In this document: positions 23,701-38,700 of the stretch, piece by piece
Layout: each line of letters opens with the position of its first letter
Numbering within the stretch: the stretch's first letter is position 1
From: Girardinichthys multiradiatus
Lineage: Eukaryota > Chordata > Actinopteri > Cyprinodontiformes > Goodeidae
Length of the DNA stretch: 64,000 nt
Direction: 5' to 3'
Assembly: GCF_021462225.1 (NCBI RefSeq)
Contig: NC_061811.1
Location: forward strand, 1,417,663 to 1,481,662
The notes under the pieces: generated by a model
Databases searched by the model: none
Told to the model about the DNA's origin: nothing
The model's input: only the letters and a program-made list of their open reading frames with translations
Program-made: the position numbers and the translations under genes

Positions 23701-26700
23701 CTCTGGAAAAGCAGCAGCTTCTCTTGACTAAACAAGTGAGTGAAAACACAATGTCCAGGTGGGACAATATAAGTAATGGACTTAGAAGAGCAACTGCTGC
23801 TGCTGACCTTTAACCTGGGAGGGCTTAGAAAGCTTTTTCCAATCTATGTTTCCTTTAGTTGTTTGCAATGTTTTATCCAGGTTAATTCCAGATTTATCCA
23901 GATTTTGTCATGGGAAGGGTTGTTTTTCCAAACTATTAGAAATCCGTCACTCTACAAAGAGAAAAGGAATATTTACTTATACAATATTTATTTACTCGGT
24001 TATCCTGGATTTATTCTGTATTCGCTTTAGTCTATATTCTGTTTTGTTCTGGTTTTCACCTGGTTTGGTTTAGTTATGGCTTTTATGCTCGTTTTACTCA
24101 AGTTTTAAACGTGCTTTAATATCGTTCCTTTATTGAGTTTTAGGCAGATTTTACTTCAGTTTCCTGCTGCTGCCCATCAATCTGGGAAGGGTTAGACGGC
24201 CATTTCTAAGCTAGGTCACATGGAAGTATAATGACAGGACAACTTAAGGTTAAGATGTTTCATATAAACAAACTGAAACCCTTCTTTCCAAAAATATAAC
24301 ACCCCCTGGCGACCTGCACCGAAACGTACCCCCAGATGCTGCAGCTTGATGGTGTCGGCCACTACTTGGTACACTTCTCTAACTGGAGCTCTGCAGATGT
24401 TTTAGTCGCGTTTCCATCCTCCTCACTCTGAGTGGTTTATGATAAATTTAGATCTTTGTCCAGCCTAGTGACCAGTAGCATAATGGGCCTCCATGTTCTG
24501 TTATATTTATACCCCAGAGAAACAGGAAGTCAAAGCCAGAGGTTCATCTTCTCATTGTCTTGTACCCGATGAATCTAAATGATGCATTTTACACCTTATT
24601 GTGGATATTACAGAAAACTGTTCTTATTTTTATACATGTTAATCTGTGTTTGATTAAGGAACATATTTTCTAAATAAGATCCAAAAGAACCCTACCAGAC
24701 AGAACCTTTAGTGGTCAATGATTACTATTATTGTTTTCTAGGGAGAAATGAGCGGTGCCAACAGGGCCACCACCTACGTGTTGTTTCCCATGACGTTGCT
24801 CATGTTCATCTGGACAGTGAGCTGTTTCAGATTGATGGCGAACACCACCAGCGTCTCCCATGGCGATCCTTGTTGACCTGCTGCCTTCCCACTTTTCCCA
24901 ATCGTAGGTGTGGAGGTTTTTGTCACAGAATCTGCAGGAAGGATAAAGGTTAGGAGGAAACCATCACCGTTACAACCACTTTGTTCACATCTGTGTTAGG
25001 AGTTACCTCTCCTAGGAGCGGATGAATCGGACACGCTCCGGGTGCGACCAGGCGCGGGGGACTTCAGGTGGCCCAAACCGCCCGGGGACATGTTGTTCCC
25101 AGCAGAGTGCTCTGAAAAGACGTTGGGCGACTGGGGTGTGTGCGTCCCCGTGCTGCCATCCCATGTCCTCCAGTAGGCTTTCCGGGTGGACTCGGGGGAC
25201 AGGTGCTGGGTTAGGCTTTCAGCCGAGTCCGGCGTGGCGGGACCAGAGGCTGCAGAGGGGTAAAATATGAACTATTAATTCCACATAGTTGCTGAGACAA
25301 TCTGCTGGGAAAAGCATCAGAAACTTGATCAGGAAGCTCTTACGTGGCAGATTGATGGTCTGGTCTCCCAGGAAGAGGCGTCTGGCGATACTGCGGCGGT
25401 ACCAGGCTCTGGGGAAAGCCAGGATCTCACCCAGCCGCCTCATGTCGTACTTGAAAGAAGCCGAACCGATGTCACACACAGCTGCAGAGAGAATATCCTG
25501 TTCATCTGTTGTAATTTCTTTTAAAACCAGAACTTCATACAGTAACAAACTGAACTGCATTAAACATGAAAAATGTTGCAGTATTTACATCTTCCTTGCA
25601 TTTCTTCACCAGAGCTTCACTGCAGCCATCTGCAGAAACTTTCTCTGAATACGTTTTGCAAGCAAAATTATTCAAGATCAGACAACTGCAAAATATTTTA
25701 GTGTTTTTTCTTCCAAGATTTTATCTTGCAGCATTCAGCTAAAGACATAATGAACCCTGTAAGTCCAGAGATCCTGCAGCTGTCGCCCCCTGCTGTTTGA
25801 AGCCCTGCATGTCCGCAGCAGATCACCGCCTACAGCCGTTTCATAAAAGAACCTGTAGCTTCAGAGCCAGACCTCAACTCAATGTTTCTCCTGTTTCAGC
25901 CATGTTTGTGGAAATCACTCATTCTGGTCATACCTGGTCATCAGTGAACATCTGCATCCTGGCACTTTTAAGTATTACGTCCTCGTTGTTTTACTAACGG
26001 ACTCGATTTGATTTAGCTGCATAAGAACGTTTTAAATCCATAAGGAGCTTCTGTAAAACATGTCATCAAGGCAAAAAGAAAGTACACCCTCCTAACTATT
26101 CTAGGACTTCATATATCATGCCATTATAAAACCCATCTGGTCATGTTACAGAACCCACACTCGCCATCAGTCAAAGTTAAATGAAGCCAAAATGCAAAGC
26201 CGGTGTGAAACAACCAAATACATTCATGTTGCTGCCAGGTGCTGCTCATCAAATGCACTGAGTAACCATCATCAATCTGACCTCCTTTATACTAGCAGAA
26301 GTTCTACCATTTCAGTCCAAATATAATGACCTCAGTTTTGTTTTTATTCAGCTGGAGAGAATTATGGCTCATCCACACATTGATTGGTTCCCTGCATCAA
26401 CCCAACGCTTGAATAGGTCCATAGTCACCAGGTGACATTGTAATGCAGAGCTGTGGATCATCTGCGTAGCTACGGTAACCTATCTAGTTTGTTATGATCT
26501 GAGTTAGCGGGGAGCATGTAGATACTGAATGGGAGGGGTTCCAGGATGGAACCCTGGGGAACCCCATATGGGATTTTTGTCAACCAGAAAGACCGACCCA
26601 GTTCTCCAGTCACTCCAGTAATATACGGTGATCAACATGTTGAATGCTGCGTTGAGGTCCAATAATACCAGCATTGTGGTTCTTCCACAGTCTGCATTTA

Positions 26701-29700
26701 TATGGATGTCACTGAGCACCTTGACAAGGGCAGTCTGGGTAATGTGAGCAGGAAGCCTGACTGGAAGACGTCTAAGCAGCTGCTCATTGTTAAGACGGTC
26801 TTTAACTGCTGGAACACAGCTAGAAAAGCAAACACAGAATATCAGCATACCCGCCTCATAGCAACTGTTAAGCACAGTGGCGGAGGGATGATGGTTTGGG
26901 CTTGTTTTGCAGCCACAGCACCTTGCCGTCCATGAGTGGACCATGAACTCCTCTGGAACCAAAGTATTTTAGAGCCAAATGTGAGTCTATCGGTCCTACA
27001 ACTAAAGCTTAATCCAAACAGGATCATCAACAGAACAATGATCCCAAACACAGCAGCGGACCTACAACAGAATGACTGGGAAAACAAGAGAATCAAGGTG
27101 CTGCCATGGTCCACTCAAAGTACAGATCTTAACCTCATTGATATGATGGGACCTTCAGGGTTTTGCAGAAACCTCAATGAACTGGAGCAACAATGGAAAG
27201 ACGACAATTCTCCACTGCTATTATTGCAGCTCAAGATGGTTTCTACAAGCTGTTGGATCATAGGGTGTACTTAGTTTTTCTCTCACAGCTTCTGGGTTCA
27301 TCTTGTTCAATAAATAATGAGGGTGTTGAATTTTTTTAAATGTGTTCACTTCAGGTTTTATTATGGTCTTATATAATTAAACGGACCACAACCGAGTAGT
27401 TCTGTGTATTATAGATCTTAACATCTGTTGGGAATTCACACAACAGTGAAAATAACTCTCCAGATTGCATGTCCTACCTGAGATGTTGATGAGGGTGGTA
27501 TCCATTTTGCCTCCTTTAGGAGAAACAAAGCTTTCAATGAAGGTTGGAGCTCCGGTCCGTCTCATCCGGGATAAACTGACTTTCACAAACTCCAGGTTGA
27601 TGCACAGAGAGTCTTTTCTTCCTGTCACTGAGGACGGCTCATCCTCTATAGGAGACAGATATTAACATGCTGCGGCTCTGTAAAAACACTGTTATTACAT
27701 TAAACCAAGTCTTCCCAAACCTAATGGGCCCGGGCCTGGGGGCAAGCCTGTGACGGCTGATTTCTGCTTTCCGGCGCCGTAGGGATGGAAGACATAGAGG
27801 GAGAAGTCCGACATGCAGGCAGTGAAGCTCAGGCCTGAGGAGTTACAGGGAGACCCCGTGAGGTCTGACTGGCTGCTGCTGTGGCGGCTCCTCCCCAAAG
27901 GGTTCCCCGGCAGCGGAGACGCTGGAAGACATCCAACGAGCTGTTATACTAAATATCTAAAGCATCCCATGTGTCCCAGCACTAAAACGCTCCTACAATG
28001 CAGAGCAGACCTGCAAACACGCTGAAAAAATACAGCAGAGTAGAAAGTCCACAGACCTTTAGTGGGAGGTAGCTTGGGGACATGCTGTCCGGGTGGAGTG
28101 GTGGTGGGCGGGTGGGATCTGTCGGTGGGGTTGGCTCCTGTTGGGGTCTCCAGCTCTCCACGGTTGGAGGAGAACACCAGGTCTAAAGAGGGCAGCTTGA
28201 GCATACACTCCACCCTGGACATGGGCAGGCAGCTGAAGCGGATCTGAGAGGGCTGGAAGCAAACATGATCGATGTGGACTGATGACGTTCTGAACACAAA
28301 CCTAACAGCATCGGGAGTTTTAACTGGTTTTATTTACCAGCTAAGCTTTCCAGCTTTGGAAAGAAAACCTCAAGGACCTTAAATTGTGCTGTTGTAATTA
28401 GCAACATCCTTTTTAGATGAAGTAGAGGAAACAGTTTTAAGTTTGCATTTCTGAAGTAAGTAGCTAGACAAGTTTGATTCCTTAAAGAGACTACGGTTAA
28501 AAGAGAATGACCGATGAACCTAACGATCTGTATCTGCAGCTGGATGATGAACTGTCTGTTCCTCAAAGCAATCAAGCCAGAGGAGCAGTAAAAACGTACT
28601 GATTCGGATGTTTTAATGTTTGTGATTCCATCAGATTTTTCTCTACTAAATAAAGGATCTGCCATTAACAACAGCCTACATTGTGGAGCCATGTTCTCCA
28701 CAGCCAGACGGTACATATCTGTATTGTTTTACACCTCCAGGAGGAGGGTCTCTGTATTTTGGGTCAGGGGTTGCATTATCCACAAAAGCAGAGAAGACAG
28801 CGTGGGTCATACATTGTACCTGGACTCTGACATAGACGACCACATCCACAGGGAACGATGAGTAGGCTGATGTGGAGGAGGAAACCAGGGAGGTGGTGGA
28901 TTCCTCCAGAGGTTCCACTGGATCAAACTGACCCATGTCCTCCTCCTGAGTTGCCACAGCTGCTAATACAAACACGATTATAAGCAGAGTTCATGCAAAG
29001 ACTCTTTAGCTACTTAGAAGGAGACCAACCTGCATTGTTTCTCTCCACGGGAGTAATAGGAATGGTCTCCAATGCTTTTTCCAGGAAGTCCAGTAAACAA
29101 GGACTGATGACCATTTCCTCCGGCAGAGTCTGAAGGGCCACCCAGGCGTACAGCTTGGCCATCTTCACCCCTCCAATGCTCTTACCTTTGGCTGCAGAAA
29201 CACAGAACAACAATACCTGAAACACCGAGGTAAAGTCTTCTCCATTGCTGTGTTCATCTAGATGCATGCACCCGTTCAAATGTCCCCTCTACATTCATGT
29301 CTTTAAATAAACAGGATGAAATCACATGCACTCAATTCCAGGGTCCACATGAGGATGATCGGATCGTGGAGAGGCGATTATTGATGGTGCTACAGCATGC
29401 AACTAGAAATACAGAAATGCTCAGTACCTGCAGGAACAGGTGGGGGCGGGGGAGGTAGGAGCGAGTTAGTCTTGCTTTGGACAGCACTGGGAAGGTTTGT
29501 TGGGCCGCTATCGTTCATACCATACAGCTTGGACTCTTTGGAGAGCGTGCGGGGCAGAGAGGATCCCCGCGAGGCATTGGGTGACTCCGTCTTCAGGGTC
29601 TTGGAGTTGTAGTGCAGCTTCAGGAGGGGACAGAAAGATTAGAATTTACAGCTCCAAAAACCTTACAAACCAGCTCAGTCTGGATGTTGAGAGAGAAGCT

Positions 29701-32700
29701 GACCTTCACGTCCACTCCTGGAATGTAGAAGACCGTTGTCTCCAGATCGTTGGATTTGGTTTGCAGGGTGGAGGGGCATTTCTTCCCAGCGAGAAGGTGA
29801 GTGGTGGAGTTGTAGACCGGATGGAGCTTCTTCTTCTTTGGGGGAGAATCCTGGTCCAGACTCCTAAGGCTGCGGTCACAGCTCCTATAAAGCCCCACAG
29901 AAGAAAACAACATTTATTCTGTTTTTACTTAACTGTCTGTGTGTATTTACATATAAAAAATAAATCCAGCAACAAACACAGAAAATGCAGGATGAAGTCT
30001 GCTTTCAGAGTACCTCCTCAAGGAAATCTCCTCGTGCTCCGATTGCTGAGTGATTTGGTGAAGGACACACTTCCCACTGTCGATTTCCACACGGATGTCC
30101 AGCTCGAAGTCAATGTTTTTTTCAGACGCTGGTCCACTGAAGCTGCGGCTGCCTGCTGGGCTCGCCCAGCGTTCACTCAACATCTGACTAACAGTGGAGA
30201 AGCCTGACGTCTTCCTGTGGGACGTTTGGCTGAGAGACACAGCAGATATATCAGGGTTGAAGGTGCTGCATTCAGCGTCCTACAAAATTATACAGCTTTT
30301 ATTAAAGATTTTATTCAGCCTCTTTACTCTGGTATTACTAAATAAAATCCAGTCCAACCAATCACCTGTAGAAGTCTACCTAAAGGCTGGGCAAGGAGAG
30401 CATTAATCAGATAAACAGCCAAGAGCACCATGGTAAACTGTGGAGGAGCTGCAGAGATTCACAGCTTAGGTAAGTTTATTTAAATAGCGCCTTTCAGTAA
30501 CGAGACACTCAAAGCGCTGTACATACAATCTAGGAGTAACAATCTATCTAAAGGAGTTAATCATGCACTCTATAAATCCGGCCGTTAGGAGAGAGTGGCC
30601 AGAAAAAGTCATTCTTCAGTTTCAGTTCAACACAAGCCTTGTTGGAGACACAACAAATGGGGAGAAAGATGAACGTTCTGCTTTACATGGAAGAAAACCA
30701 ACACGGACACCATCCTGAACACCCCATCTCCACAGTGGAACATGGAGGTGGAAACATTAAGGTTTGGGCTGTTTTCTGCTAAGGATACAGACCGACTCGG
30801 CCACCCAGAGAGGCCCATGGGGAATGGTACACCATAAAATAAAGAAGAGAAGCTTCATTACTCTGCCAGAAGAGCAAAGAAACAAACAACTTCATAAAAT
30901 GACAGAAGGAGGCTCCGGATCTCACTCCTACAACGATCCATGGACAGAGTGGAGGATTCAAGTTGCCACACAGCAGGTTCTGTATAGACCATATTGACCA
31001 AAATCTCCATAAATGTGTTCAAACCTGGAAACAAACTGCAGAAAACTTGTGTGCCTGTCTGCCTGAAGACATGTCTGGCAGGTGAATCAACAAGCTATTT
31101 CACTCAGGGATAGATAAACCACTTTTAAGTTTAATATAGCCTCATTTTTTCCTGATGTCTTTGGTTAATATTCTGTCTTTCCACATTAAACAAAATCACC
31201 ATAAAATAAGATACTGCTTGTTCCTTTGTTATAAAATGAAAAATAATTCCCACTTCATATGTAAATAATATATGAACTATGCCTTTAATTAAATACACTG
31301 ACGTGTTTCACTTGAAAGATTTTCCATTGTTTAGTTCCTGTAGCTCTGTTGCTAGGCAGAAAAACTCCCAATAAAACTGTAGCCATGGTTGTTACTGTAA
31401 CTGAAACATCTTCTGTGCCATCAGAGCTAGAAATGAAACGGGTTAAATAAGAAACCAGAGGAAAGGAACAGAACTCAGATGGTTGCTTAAATAAATGTTA
31501 TAATGGCAGCAACATTTCAAAATCCAAGCACAAAAATAAAACCAAAGCTTTTACACACAAACTGTAGCTCCACTCACAAAGGCCTGCGGTAGTTCCTCTG
31601 TCTCTCACGCTCCAACTCGTCCTCCTTCTCAGAGTCTTCGGAGGATGAAGAGGATGGGTCGTCACGCTTCGAGTCGTAGTGCTGGAACGGAAGTGTGGGT
31701 GAGAAGGCGACAGGGGTGGCGGGGGCACTGAAAACTGACTGCTGGCCTTCGACAGGACAAGGAGAATGAAGGTGATGGTGAGGATGAAGATGAGATGTGC
31801 CATCAATGGTGAAAGACAACAGGTCGCACTCTGACTCCTCAGGGAACTTTCAAAGAAGAACAGAAAGTCAGACTTGTGGGTTTCAGACAAATGAACAAAT
31901 AGTTCCCACCACCCTGGAGACATTTGAAGCAGGAGATCCATAAACCAAAGCTCTGAAACACCAGAACATTTAACCAGCAGATTTTTCTCTTCAGAGAATT
32001 GAAAGCGATGGAGACAAACACCCCGGACCCCTAGGGTGTACGACCCTACCCCCATACTGACACACAACAGATAATCATACCACATCATTTCCAGCAACCA
32101 TGTCCAATCTGGGTGAACAGCAGAGCTTGGTTGATTTAACAGAATAGAACCTACAGCCCGGACCTTCAGGTCATCCACTCCAGAGGGCGGCTGGGTGGGA
32201 AGGTTGAGGCAGTGAAACATTAAATTAGGCATTAAGGACATGCCAGACATTTCTCCTTTAAAACAGACTTTCATAAAGCTGGGGTCAAAGGTTATCATTA
32301 TGGCCATGACTCATTCATTTTTCACTTTTCATGATCTGTTGCAGCTGTCATTTGTCAGGGTGGAAGCAGTTTAGATCTTCTCTGATCCCACAGGGTCAGA
32401 ACTATCCATGCAGACCCAAACACATACAAACAGCCCCACTAATACCTGGTTAAACATCTCCTGGTGAGTTCCACCTTCACCATAGTTGAGCACTCATTTC
32501 AAATGGTCGGTTCCAGGCCCAAAACTTGGTGTCAAGTCCGAGCCTTTGAAAGACCTTTCTAGAAGTCTAATGTGATCCACTCCAGAACCAGTTTGGCACC
32601 ATTGTCCTGCTACAAGAACCAACTGTGTCCAGGTCTCAGCTATCTTACTGCTGATTTGAAGTGAAGTTGAAGAATGTGGAGATGGTCTGCAATGCACCAG

Positions 32701-35700
32701 TAACACCAGTGCAGAAACAGACCCAAAGCATGATGCTACCACCACCGTGCTTGATAGTTGGTACAGTGTTCATAGGTTTAAAGGCCTCCAAGCATACTTG
32801 ATGTGATTGAGTCCAAACAGTTCAGTTGTTGTCTCGTCTGACTATCTCACTCATCTCCAGAAGACATTTGGCTTGTCCACGTGGGCAGCTTGAAGGTGCT
32901 GATTTTGGAGCAAGAGCTTCTTTGTTGGTCAGCAGTCAACTGGGATTTTAAAATGGATTCATTGTAGACAGTGACTGGTGTTTCAGCAGTTTCCAGTTCA
33001 TGGCAGACCTGAGCGTTGGAGGTTCCTTGGATTCTTCAGAACATGTAAACAAATTTCCTTTTAGCTGGTGGGGGCAGTTTGGATCTTCTTCGAGAACATG
33101 GCAAAGTGGTGGCAAACTAAGAACTCACACTTGATGGTTTTGGGTCCAGACTTCTTCCAGTTTGGGTAAATCTGTAATTCTCCTTGTCAGATCTTCTATC
33201 TATAATTATGTTTTGATTGTTGGTTGGTCCAATTAGTGCTTTCAAATAAATCCTTCATATCCCATTATAGGGAAAGTCCCAGCTGCACTCAATTGTGATG
33301 TCTAACCAGAAGCTAGCAGGCATTTAGAGCCTTCAGCACCAGTAATTAAAGTATGTAGGTGGTTAATACTTGAGAATGTGCGTATAATTACGACCATGTG
33401 TGGATCATGAAAAAGTTTGTCCCAAATACTGTTTTCTAAGAATCACTGCAGCAGCAACATAACAGCTCAAACAAACCATAAAAAGCTCAAAATGATCACA
33501 AGACAATCATAAGTTCATGACAAATAAATTAAAACTTCTTTTAAATGAAAACTGCAAACAATAAGCTGAGATGTAGAGTTTGAGGTAACATCTGTTGTGA
33601 GAAGAGACCTTCTGGTGATGTCAACCACTAGCTGACAGACTGGAGCTGAGAGGCGACACATGCAAAGTTATTAGAAATCAGACGGGACATTAGGGTTAAA
33701 GAATGGCTGATGGATTCATCATGCAGATTCATGACAGGATGGGAGTATGGGAATTTATTCATTATACAGCATTTAATTGGAGATCTTATTATTATGGAGG
33801 CCAATCTACAGGGGTTGAACAATGAAACTGAAACACCTGGTTTTAGATCACAATAATTTATTAGTATGGTGTAGGGCCTCCTTTTGCGGCCAATACAGCA
33901 TCAATTCATCTTGGGAATGACATATACAAGTCCTGCACAGTGGTCAGAGGGATTTTAAGCCATTCTTCTTGCAGGATAGTGGCCAGGTCACTACGTGATA
34001 CTGGTGGAGGAAAACGTTTCCTGACTCGCTCCTCCAAAACACCCCAAAGTGGCTCAATAATATTTAGATCTGGTGACTGTGCAGGCCATGGGAGATGTTC
34101 AACTTCACTTTCATGTTCATCAAACCAATCTTTCACCAGTTTTGCTGTGTGTATTGGTGCATTGTCATCCTGATACACGGCACCGCCTTCAGGATACAAT
34201 GTTTGAACCATTGGATGCACATGGTCCTCAAGAATGGTTCAGTAGTCCTTGGCAGTGACGCGCCCATCTAGCACAAGTATTGGGCCAAGGGAATGCCATG
34301 ATATGGCAGCCCAAACCATCACTGATCCACCCCCATGCTTCACTCTGGGCATGCAACAGTCTGGGTGGTACGCTTCTTTGGGGCTTCTCCACACCGTAAC
34401 TCTCCTGGATGTGGAGAAAACAGTAAAGGTGGACTCATCAGAGAACAATACATGTTTCCCATTGTCCACAGCCCAAGATTTGCGCTCCTTGCACCATTGA
34501 AACCAACGTTTGGCATTGGCATGAGTGACCAAAGGTTTGGTTATAGCAGCCCGGCCGTGTATATTGACCCTGTGGAGCTCCTGATGGACAGTTCTGGTGG
34601 AAACAGGAGAGTTCAGGTGAGGAGGAGAGGTTCAGCAGCCGAGGTTTTATGTTTTGTGGATACAATCCGGGTTAGCACCCGAACATCCCTTTCAGACAGC
34701 TTCCTCTTGCGTCCACAGTTAATCCTGTTGGATGTGGTTCATCCTTCTTGGTGGTATGCTGACATTACCCTGGATACTGTGGCTCTTGATACATCACAAA
34801 GACTTGCTGTCTTGGTCACAGATGCGCCAGCAAGACGTGCACCAACAATGTGCCCTTTTTTGAACTCTGGTATGTCACCCATAATGTTGTGTGCATTTCA
34901 ATATTTTGAGCAAAACTGTGCTCTTACCCTGCTAATTGAACCTTCACACTCTGCTCTTACTGGTGCAATGTGCAATCAATGAAGACTGGCTACCAGGCTG
35001 GTCCAGTTTAGCCATGAAACCTCCCACACTAAAATGACAGGTGTTTCTGTTTCATTGTCCAACCCTTGTATTTCTAAATACATTAAAAAATGCTTCTGTT
35101 GAGGTTCTTTAAAAGACCAGAAGATACGAATACTTCAGGTGATCTTCTGCAACAAGCAGGACTGTGCTAATAAAAACAGATCATTGTGTCATCCTGTTTT
35201 GATTCTGCATTTTCACTCTCCAGTCAGCAGCTAATCATAGAGGAAAGGAAGACGTGGAGGAAATTTGTTTTTTTTTTTCCTTTTATGATTATTTTATTTA
35301 TTTTAACCATATACCTTAAAAACCTCTCCTGGGCTGACAGATGAATGTGGAGAGTCCAAAGTCTGAAGATTATTCTTTAATTAAACAAAACAGTCATTAT
35401 AAAAAAAACTAAACCTGAGGTCAAAGATGCAGAAATACAGGAAGAGGTGTTTTGATCCATGTACTAATGATACAAAAATACTCTGAGTTTCATTGGATGA
35501 ACATAGAACATGATGAACTCACAGAAATGGAAAAATCTCAGGGTTTCTACTCGGTTTCCAGACTGCTGTTTAAAGAGCATGTGGAAGAAGAAGGACTAGT
35601 TTACCGGGTCCTGGATGTTAAAGGTGACCCGGGGTCCAGCACAGGATGGATCCATACGGACTTCTGGGAAATCATCCACATCCCCAATCTTGGAGCTGCA

Positions 35701-38700
35701 GAGACAGAGAAGTTACTCAAACACCTACAAGCAGCTCAACCAGTCAGATGTTCACAGTCCAGGTTTTCATTTCAAATGATTTGAATTTTCAGTTCCAGTG
35801 TGTAGAAAATAAAAGGCATTTTAATACCAGCTTCCTTCATCTTTGGCTTTATGTTTGGCACAGACGTCTCCTAATGTCTTTATTACCCAGGCATCTGTTG
35901 TTGGTCCATCAATCCAAGGAGAAGATGGCAGAGCTCTGCTTATCATTCTTACCAACAAACTCAGGAGATCTCTGTAATCCCAAGAGGACTGGAAGGCCAA
36001 AATAGACCTTACCTGCTGATGACAGAAGTCATCCCTAAAGAAGCTGCAGGATTCTGGAAAAAAGTTCTGGGTAGATGAGACAAGATGTTCCTGAACCAGA
36101 ATAATAGCCAGAGGAATGGGTGGAGACGAAAAAAGGTCTGCTCAAGATAGCAGCTCATCTGGTAAGCATGGTGGTGGGACTGCTATGGTTTGGGCCAGTA
36201 TGGTTTCCACTGCTGTGGTATTTATTGTGATAACAACAAAGAAACTTAAAAGTGTCTTTTTTCCAGTCCAGCCAGTCAGTCAGGCCACCACAGCTCCTGG
36301 TGTACTGAACTACTTCAGCTCAGTGGAGTCCCTTTAATAACGACATTCAATCATACTTCCAGATATTCATTTCATTCATCTTCTATACTGCTTATTCCAT
36401 AGTGGGCCACGGGATATATTGATATTAATTGATAATTCAACTGTGACAAATATTGTTTTGGCAAATTAATTCCTAACACTCCATTTTGGGGGATTGCAAA
36501 GATTATTAGAATTTATCTTTATCACAATAAATCATATTTCAGGTCACAATAAATATTTTCTCCATAGCAGTGAATAGTAATTCCCCATGTTTAGAGAGGA
36601 ACCTCAACATCTTCATCCTGCAGCAACATGATCCCAAACGTCCTGCTGAAGCAATAGACGGTGTTCTGAAGGCTTATACTCATAGACACCAGCTCCACTG
36701 GGCTCCACTATGGAGGTGTCCATGACTCCCAATCACTGCATTCAGCAAGGACTGCTTCATTACATCTGCTATTATATCTTTGTCCCAGTCTACACAGCAG
36801 AGGTAACAGGGTGCAGGGGAAGGATGTGACGTATTCACACATTTGTTTTTTATATTCAGTAAGTCATTTCAGAGTCCCAAACTGCTCAACTAATGTTTGT
36901 ACCAAGAAAGAGTAATGGGAGCGATGTCCCAAACATACAGTGTAACATCTATGTTTAAGAGCCAACATGGAAACCTGGGGGCCTCCTGCACTGGAGAGTC
37001 ACCTCTGTCTATCGATCCGTTTCAGAGGAGGCCGACCTGCTACTGCCGAGATGCTTTTGGAGCGGTTGTAGCTGGGTTTGTAGCCGAGACCCCATTTATC
37101 CTTCAGAGAGGCCGCCTGCGTGAGAACAAACCATCAGAAACAGGTCGATGTTTCAGCCAAAACTACAAACTATTTTATGTAAAACATATACTAGCTTGAG
37201 ATGAACAGGGAGGTGGGATGGAGGAGATACGTACATCTCACAACAACCTGTTTAAAAGTATCATTGAGGTCTATGTAGACGTAAATGATGCAAACATTGT
37301 CCGGTTATGAAAAATGTATTATGCAAAATACTGAACAAAAACAGCAGAAATGAAACCTGAGGAAAGCTAGGAAAGAAGAGTTTGGTATATTTCCAGAAAA
37401 AAATGACATCAGCAAAACTCATTTGTAAAGTAATTTAGATCTTTGCTTGAAAAACCGCTTGAACTGAGACTGTTTTATAGACAACCTTACCTTCATCGAG
37501 AATCATCATGGATTTAGAGGAAACAGATGTTCAGCAGCAACAGAGTTATTAAGACACGGCAGGAGTATTTTTAGATTAAGATCCTGGTTTGTTACTTTCA
37601 AAGTTACAGGGAGGAGGAAGAGGTTCAGGAGAACAGTCTGTAAAGTTCATTGAAGAACCATCGTTAAAGCTGGAGTCCCACAAGGTTTAGTGTTGAGACA
37701 CAAACCCTTCAGTTGATATATTAATTACATTTGTGGAGTATGAGGTAAACTGTAAAAATATGTTTGAACTCAAGGACCAGTTCAGTGACAGCAGGTCATT
37801 TTATAATCTGGATTTAAATCAGAATAAAAGAAAATGTATGATTTTTGAAAAGCGAAAAGAAAGAAACTGATTTGATCACCATGATAGCAGTTAGTTTTGA
37901 ATAAAGCTTTGCAAACATCAACACTACGTATTTTAACCTTTATACCTGAGCTACTCTATAGACGTTTGGGGCAACACTCATATGACCCTAACACCAAGTT
38001 TTAGTTTTACAAAAGCAACAAGAAGCTAAAGATTTGGCCAATTTAAACAATTTAAACCATTAAAATGGCCTTTAAATGCAGAAATCATTAAAACACTACA
38101 CTGAAATGAAATGGATGAAAAGAATGAACTGAAAAGTTTTTGAAAAGTTCACCCTCATGCTGGAGCGACGCAGCTTCTTTCTGACGTCTCTCCTGATGTC
38201 TTGAACAGCCACCGATTCCAGCTGCTGGTACCGCTGGATCTCCTGGTTGATGGTTCCCTCGCTGGCCCCCAATTTCCTGCAACCAACCGACAATCAGGTT
38301 ATATTCAGGAAAGTAATTTGCTCCACGTTGAGGTAAAAATCTTACTTGAGGTCATCGATAACTTTGGCCTGTTCATTCAGCTCCCGAATGTCCACCACCC
38401 TCTTGGTGACCTTCCTTCCACGAGCATCAATCACCTGGTTCCCCATCATCTGCCTGCGGGGGTCCATGTTCTCCTGTTCAAACCAGATCAATGAGACCCA
38501 TTACAACATGTATGTGACAAAACTGATGAGACAGCTGCTAATAAACATCTCCAAACAAAATCTAAATTATACCAAGATTGATTGATGAATCCAAACCCCA
38601 GAACACACCTCCACCACCATCACCAGCCTATTCACAGTGAAAGAAGGGAAAACCAAAGGTCTACTGACTCCAAGAACTGCAGGTCTGAAGCCCAACAATG

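Noticed and set aside
29497..30207. Plus-strand open frame of 236 codons
   Set aside because: It runs antisense across bltp1 exons 40-42 and their introns; the minus-strand exons have conserved protein and splice sites, so this is a shadow.
31498..32307. Minus-strand open frame of 269 codons
   Set aside because: It is in a different frame from bltp1 exon 39 and runs on into intron sequence; no family wording.
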